Shown here piece after piece: positions 59,839 through 64,000 of a stretch of DNA of 64,000 nucleotides (position 1 is its first letter; every line of letters begins with the position of its first letter). Where the stretch lies: assembly GCA_023512835.1 (NCBI GenBank), contig CM042090.1, positions 3,069,826-3,133,825 of the forward strand, read 5' to 3'. The notes beneath the pieces are model-generated. The model was not told the origin of the DNA, ran no database searches, and saw only the letters and a list, made by a program, of their open reading frames with translations. Made by a program: the position numbers and the translations under genes. This stretch comes from Taxillus chinensis (taxonomy: Eukaryota > Streptophyta > Magnoliopsida > Santalales > Loranthaceae).

Positions 59839-62472
59839 ATAGTAGAGCCTCCCTGGGGATGATTTAAGGATTCTAGCAAATTCCTTAACCAAATTGTTTT
59901 ACATGTAGCTGAAGCAATTGTAATGTACTCTGGTTCACATGAACAGAGTGCAACAATCGATTACTTCTTTGACATCCATGAGAACATTATGGATCCGATA
60001 TAGAATATATGTCTAGATGTACTCTTCCTTTCATCTTGATATCCTCCCCAATCACTATTTGAGTATCCCACCAGTTTTGTTGGTTGACCATATTTATAAA
60101 ATAATCCAAAATCAAGTGTACCTTTGATGTACCGCATGATTCTCTTTGCCTTTTTCTAATGTGATTCCCTTGGTGTCTCCATATACCGACTCACAAGACC
60201 CACTTTATATAATATATCTGGTCTTGTTATTGTCAGGTATCTCGAACTTCCTACAAGACTCTTGTATAAAGTTGACTCAACAAATTTTCTAGTTCCTTTC
60301 TTTAGATAATTTTAATCCTGTCACCACAGGTGTGCTTACTGCCTTGTAGTCCTTCATTTTGAACCTTTTAAAAATATCCTACATATATTCCTTTTGGGAA
60401 ATTAAAATCCACCCCTTTCATGCTTGACTTCAATTATGAGAAAGTAAGACATTTGTCTATTGTTTGTTATCTCAAACTCTTTGAACATTGACTATTTGAA
60501 TTCTTCAAACATTTTCTCACTGCTTCCTAAAAATAATAAATCATCAATATAAAGACAAAGTATCAAACATTCTTGTCAGTCTTCATATCTACGGAATGTT
60601 CATATGGACATTTCATAAATCCATTTTTCTGCAAATACTCATCAATCTAAGTATTCCAAACTCGAGGTGTTTGTTTGAGACTGTACAAAGCCTTTTTCAA
60701 CCTAAGCACTTTGTCTTCATTTCCTACCTCAACAAAGCCCTTGAGCTGCTCCACATATACTTCTTCCTCAAATACTCCATTGAGGAATGCTGATTTAATA
60801 TCAAGTTGGTAAAGCTTCCAACTATGATAAGCTGCAAGAGAAATCACCATCCTTACTGTATCAAGCCATGCCACAGGTGCAAAGACCTCTTCATAATCAA
60901 TATCAAATTTTTGTTTGTAGCCTTTAACTACAAGTCTTGCCTTGTATCGTTCAATTCCTCCATTGACATTTCTTTTAATTATGTAAACCCATTTTACCCC
61001 TATTACTTTCTTCTCTGGTGGAAGTGTAGATAATTCGCAAGTATCATTCTTTTCAATAGAATGAATTTCTTCCTCTATTGCCGTTTTCTAACAATCTTCT
61101 TGACTTACCTTTTCAAAATTGAAAGCCTCGTGATCTGCATATAGATAAAATAAATTTGTCTCCTCTCTTTCGGTCTGTTCATAAATCTCATCAAGATTCC
61201 TCATCCTGACTAGAGTTACATTGAACCATCCAGACCTATCAATAGAACCTAATGTGCTAGATGCTTAAAAAGTTTGAGTTGCTTGAGATGTAGGAGGTGT
61301 TATTGTAGTTATGGGTGCAACAACTTGTGGTTGCTCTTCTACCTCGGCTAGAGTAACATCATCATGTTTAGTATCTCGTGCAATAAATTTCCAAGCATCT
61401 TCTTTTGAAAATATTACATAACCGCTATATATCACCTTTTCATGAGTGGATTGTGGAGCATGTATGCTTTCGCCTATTCAATGTATCCAATAAAAATAAG
61501 CTTTTCACTTCTATCACTTAGCTTCCTCCTTCTTGCTTTAGAGACTTGGGTATAAGCGCCACATCTGAATATCCATATAGTGCAGCATTCGATGAACACT
61601 GAGGATCAACGTTTGGAAGGAACAAGATCTCCAGCTTTCCAAGCACCAACTGGAATGAACACCGCTCCTATCGGTTGACTCCACTTTATGATTTTTGAGA
61701 TATACTCACCCCTTCAATTAAATCTTACGAAAACGAGTTTCTTATTACTTTTAACCTCAACACGTGTTTTGAATTCCTTAAACATTGTTAAGGCCAATGA
61801 TTTTTCTTTTAGGAAATATATCCATGTTTTTGTGTTGAAATCATCAATGAATGTAATAAAATATTTATTTTCTCCATATGTGATCGGGTCAAGAGGCCCA
61901 CAAATATTTGTATGTACTAGTTGTAGTGGTGTCTTTGTTCTCCATGTTGCTTCCTTTCAAAATGAAAACCTTGCATGCTTTCCAATCACACATCCTTCAG
62001 ACACATGATTCGCCAAATCAATGTGTGGAAGTCCTATTACTATCTTATCAGTCGATAACTGCTTCATGCCATTAAAATTCAAATGGTCAAGTCGATAGTG
62101 CCATCTCCATGACTCATCCTTAATGAATCCTACTAGACATTTTTCCATCTTTGTCTTCAATGTCAAGGGAAACATGCGGTTCCTTGTTATTTACACATGT
62201 GCAATAAGTCTTCCTCTTGCATCTCTCAAGACAAGAGAGTTGCACCATACATTGGCCACCATTTTTTGGCCTCATCTTTTTAGGCTAGAGACTGTTGCTT
62301 CATTCGCACACCATTAATTGCCTTGGGCTGGAGTCCTCCTTTTTGCTCCCCCACAAGTCCACAACAGGGTTGGAGTCTTGTCAGCTTCCCCTCAATCACG
62401 TTAGCCACACATGGCTACTGCTTCTTCCTTGGGTTGGGTGACTTCATTTGGGTTACTCTAGCTCTGATAAAA
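59833..62472 (-). pseudogene. Ty1/copia element B (unit 2), decayed
   Basis: Same parts as the unit 1 copy: GAG-preintegrase at 61957-62175, reverse transcriptase around 60647-61070, RNase H at its left end, primer-site remnant at 62461-62472. Here the polymerase continues in frame through KKALYSLKQTPRVWNT, the family consensus, where unit 1 is frameshifted. Confidence 0.85.
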
Positions 62473-63486
62473 CTATTGGACTGTATCAAGGTCTAGGCCT
62501 GCTCATGCTTGCACATGCAAGTCCACATGTAACAATACTGTCTGCTCTGGGCTCGCCACATTAGCTTGTATGGCTTTAAAACACATTGTTACATTTCAGG
62601 ACGTGCACCACATTATAAGTCTTATTTTTTCTTTCTTTCTTCCGATGTAGTACAAACTTCCCACATAGAGATCATGGAATAGGACAGAGGGAAGAGGTTA
62701 CAATGGCAGTAAAAGGGCAAATCCATATCTTGGCAATAGTGAGGAGTTGGAAAATTGAAGATGAGGAGGCGACATCGAACAAAAAAACCAGAGGGAAAAA
62801 GATTTTAAAAAAACCTCTAATGGAACTTTTGTAAATTTGGGTATGAGAAAAATTAATTTTTTTCCTATTTAGGGATGTAATATTGCCACTAAAATAGTTG
62901 ATTATCTTTATATTTGTATATCGAACGGGAAAAAAAAAACTAAAATTTGATTCATTTCATTTTATTTCATTTCTTGCATATCAAACATGACTTAACTATA
63001 AATATTATTCAAATGGTTTGGAATCTAGGCAGGTGCTAATATTTCTTTGTGTTTATCTTCATCTTTCCATTATGATGGTTGTCATATTTATCCTTCAAAA
63101 TTTTAAGAAATTCGTTTTAAGGATGCATAAACTTTGTACCCAGGATTTTTGTCACATTTATGTTTTTACCCGACTATTCAGAAAACAGAGGTTGGATATA
63201 AGAACTAAAAGTCCAATTCAACAACCTATTACCCATGTTAATTAACAAGACAATATAATACATGTATATATTCTTCTTACACATCTACTAGGATTTCCAC
63301 AGTTCCTGTTCTCGTCTCTTCTTTCCCTAAAAAAACACAAAGAAAGAAAGAAAAAGAAAAAAGAGAGAAATAACAGAAGATAACAGAAGGCCAACAGGCA
63401 ACAGGAAAACATACCCAATGAAAATAAACTAAAAAGGGATTAGATGGCCAAATTTAGGTAATCTAATTATCACTCAAATCTTCATT
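62473..63486. other. 3' flank of the second SMXL3 copy
   Basis: Matches 51146-52154 apart from small changes (for example around 62536-62546 and 62924). No gene seen. Confidence 0.6.
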
Positions 63487-64000
63487 TCACAGTTCTTCAT
63501 TTTGGAAAACAAACTGTCCATCCACGGATTCTAGAATCTCCATATCAGCAACACCACCTGCATTTTCATCCCCATCCTCTGGTTCAACGGCAACAGCATT
63601 CAAATCCAATGAGGCATCAGCATCCTCTTTCTCTTTCTCTTTGTCTTTCTCCTCCTCACTATATTTCTGTATCTTAGTAGGGAATGGGGAACCGGCCCTC
63701 GACACTGAACTCAAACTCTCACAGCTAAAAATGATGATCGCATCCTCAAGAGCAACAGACTTTCCATCAGGCGTCTGAATCTTCCCACTCTCCATGGCCC
63801 TTACGATGCCAGTCTGGGACCTTGGGTCTGCCTGCTCAATATCCTCCACATATAACACGCGGTGTGGGTTGTCAACAACCGCCTCAGAAAACTTCTGGAG
63901 ATAGCTCCTGCCCAACTCATCTCTCACCCTCTTGTTCCCCAAAGTTACTTCAGTGGAATCAGCCAGTGTGGTTGAAGAAAAGCTGCTGAGACTAATTGAG
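63487..64000 (-). CDS. SMXL3: Second SMXL3 copy, 3' end of exon 3 (runs off the window)
   Basis: 514 bases encode about the last 170 residues and the stop, identical at the protein level to the copy at 52155: Walker-B-like LYVEDIEQAD, EAR-type SLDLN and C-terminus QFVFQNEEL. No break is visible in this part. Whether the rest of the gene and its promoter are present is beyond the window. If the duplication is real this is a recent paralogue; if not, it is the other allele placed in series. Confidence 0.9.
   Translation of the reverse strand, partial: SISLSSFSSTTLADSTEVTLGNKRVRDELGRSYLQKFSEAVVDNPHRVLYVEDIEQADPRSQTGIVRAMESGKIQTPDGKSVALEDAIIIFSCESLSSVSRAGSPFPTKIQKYSEEEKDKEKEKEDADASLDLNAVAVEPEDGDENAGGVADMEILESVDGQFVFQNEEL

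Larger units (their letters stand above)
57961..64000. repeat. Tandem segmental duplication, unit 2 (continues past the window)
   Basis: Near-identical to 46644 to about 52668 in the same orientation. It lacks copia A's gag and integrase because the border lies in that element's leader. It includes a second LTR, LINE fragment, copia B and the 3' end of a second SMXL3. Confidence 0.95.

Overview
This window is nuclear DNA from a flowering plant, most likely a eudicot. It is AT-rich, its genes are split by GT-AG introns, and most of the rest is decayed plant transposons: Ty1/copia, Ty3/gypsy of the Athila/Tat type, LINE and hAT. I see no bacterial-style operon, CRISPR array, rRNA or tRNA gene. 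The species cannot be named from the sequence.

Three host genes can be supported. (1) 488-11157 (+) is the 3' part of an EXO70A1-type exocyst subunit gene. It has five visible exons, a 9.5-kb intron filled with hAT debris, and an apparent one-base insertion in a G run of exon 3. (2) 25748-29549 (+) is a complete small plant gene of the NTF2/SnoaL-like family with seven exons (202 codons predicted). A 246-bp tandem duplication has copied one whole 84-nt in-frame exon. (3) 52155-54933 (-) is a complete three-exon SMXL3-like gene (840 residues predicted), a member of the Clp-ATPase-like SMAX1-LIKE family. The 3' end of a second copy runs off the right edge (63487-64000).

Layout: 1-11.4 kb EXO70A1 with a hAT fossil in its long intron; 12.26-14.94 kb an LTR-like insertion bounded by a 5-bp target duplication; 15.2-22.0 kb a decayed copia element on the minus strand with a well-defined 5' LTR; 22-25.7 kb AT-rich spacer; 25.7-29.5 kb the SnoaL-like gene; 29.5-37 kb spacer with microsatellites and a tandem LTR-like pair; 37-44.7 kb a decayed Athila/Tat gypsy element on the minus strand whose flanks carry perfect G-box hairpins; 44.9-47.8 kb a truncated copia element (A); 48.1-51.1 kb a LINE fragment and a second copia element (B); 52.2-54.9 kb SMXL3; 55-58 kb its upstream region with a MITE-like repeat and a copia gag remnant.

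From 57961 to the right edge the sequence repeats 46644 onward at very high identity. This is a direct tandem duplication with a period of about 11.32 kb that carries copia A's LTR, the LINE, copia B and SMXL3. It is either a recent segmental duplication or two haplotypes placed in series by the assembly. The strongest leads are the in-frame exon duplication, the SMXL3-bearing duplication, and the inverted G-box arrays. I found no clearly new multi-gene system.
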